Positions 62,548 to 62,928 of a DNA stretch of 62,928 bases are shown here, piece after piece (positions within the stretch are counted from its first letter, which is position 1; each line of letters begins with the position of its first letter). Source of the DNA: an uncultured bacterium (GTDB lineage Bacteria; Myxococcota_A; UBA796; CAJQPC01); the NCBI GenBank assembly GCA_905480105.1, contig CAJQPC010000039.1, forward strand, positions 1 to 62,928, in the 5' to 3' direction. Position numbers and translations under genes: made by a program. The notes below the pieces were generated by a model. The model made no database searches, was not told the origin of the DNA, and saw only the letters and a program-made list of their open reading frames with translations.

Positions 62548-62928
62548 GGTGGCCTGCGGGCCGGCCGAGCCCAATGTGGACACCGGCTTGCGGTGGACCG
62601 TCTGTGACCCCCAGGAGCTGGGGTCAGGTCAGCTGCGGGTCAAACGGGTCGGCTGCACCGCCGAGCTCCCTTCGGGGAGCGATGGCCGCCGCGGGGACAT
62701 TCTTCTTCAGAATCAGCACCTTAGCGTGGTCTTCAGAGATGCACCCGAGGCCCTGAGCAAGCACCGAATCGGCGGCGGCACGCTGATCGATGTGGCCCCA
62801 AGTGGGGAGCAAGACCGCCTGATAGAGGCCATACCTCTGATCGAAGGGGGCTGGATGCAGGTGGAGGAGATGGACTGGGGGCAGGATGATCAGGGGGGCT
62901 GGGTACGTGTCAGTGGGACCTCGCGGGG
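62531..62928 (+). CDS. N-terminal part of a probable lipoprotein (3' end outside window)
   Basis: An open frame runs to the window edge. It reads LIWAQLVACGPAEPNVDTGL, a short lipobox signal like others here, then a beta-rich domain (GDILLQNQHLSVVFRDAP, IGGGTLIDVAP). This faintly resembles the N-terminal domain of CehA/McbA-type metallohydrolase proteins. There is no ATG, GTG or TTG before the lipobox in this frame: the candidates are CTG at 62531 or a GTG at 62549 that would remove the signal. Start therefore uncertain. Confidence 0.4.
   Translation, partial: MIWAQLVACGPAEPNVDTGLRWTVCDPQELGSGQLRVKRVGCTAELPSGSDGRRGDILLQNQHLSVVFRDAPEALSKHRIGGGTLIDVAPSGEQDRLIEAIPLIEGGWMQVEEMDWGQDDQGGWVRVSGTSR

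Overview
The window is GC-rich and gene-dense and most resembles Myxococcota (former Deltaproteobacteria). The pointers are a Myxococcus-type cysteine repeat (CGDG...ETCDDGN), MopE-like Asp-rich repeats, very long thrombospondin type 3 (TSP3) calcium repeats ending in a MYXO-CTERM-like sorting tail, MORN lipoproteins, NtrC-type regulators and many outer-surface lipoproteins. The taxon is inferred from gene content only; no rRNA or tRNA gene was recognised.

Layout. 0-5 kb: the 3' end of a sulfatase-like gene, a HupE/anchor pair, a hybrid histidine kinase, an MTH1-like Nudix hydrolase and a glycerophosphodiester phosphodiesterase. 5-9.3 kb: a minus-strand operon with 4-nt gene overlaps encoding a degenerate di-haem-peroxidase-like lipoprotein, a five-haem lipoprotein and a multicopper oxidase lipoprotein. 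9.5-18.5 kb: ATP-grasp ligase, heavy-metal-binding lipoprotein, NtrC/NtrB-type pair, SUMF1-fold lipoprotein, a sulfatase-like protein with an altered metal site, a sensor kinase and an SDR. 18.5-26.8 kb: two giant acidic TSP3 surface proteins with sorting tails, then an OmpA-type porin/anchor. 26.8-38 kb: a YdcZ remnant, an orphan beta-class DNA methyltransferase, a FixJ-like regulator, the fused acyl-CoA mutase IcmF, a MopE/beta-helix lipoprotein, a pseudokinase, an MBL-fold hydrolase and a GT-C membrane protein.

38-48 kb: a mono-haem lipoprotein, a HerA/VirB4-like ATPase, an unexplained 0.6-kb gap, an ABC-2 exporter, a second GT-C protein, BioD and HemY. 48-53.3 kb: an intact PNGase F-like lipoprotein and an intact sulfatase-family lipoprotein face each other. 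Between them is a mosaic scar: a broken copy of each, an ISAs1 transposase fragment, an SRPBCC fragment and an intact twin-CX3C repeat lipoprotein. 53.6-62.9 kb: YcxB-like and MORN proteins, HemE, a TSP3-thioredoxin lipoprotein, a NifU-domain protein behind a structured leader, a radical SAM/SPASM enzyme, TonB, an SDR and small secreted proteins.

How the genes fit together. Much of the window serves the cell surface: glycoprotein and phospho/sulfo-ester processing (PNGase F, sulfatase family, GDPD), redox lipoproteins, calcium-binding stalk proteins and OmpA anchoring. HemE and HemY supply haem, which the c-type cytochromes need. A recurring oddity is lipoprotein and Sec signal peptides of only about 8-11 residues with no positive charge. 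Coordinates use the start codon judged most likely; alternatives are noted.
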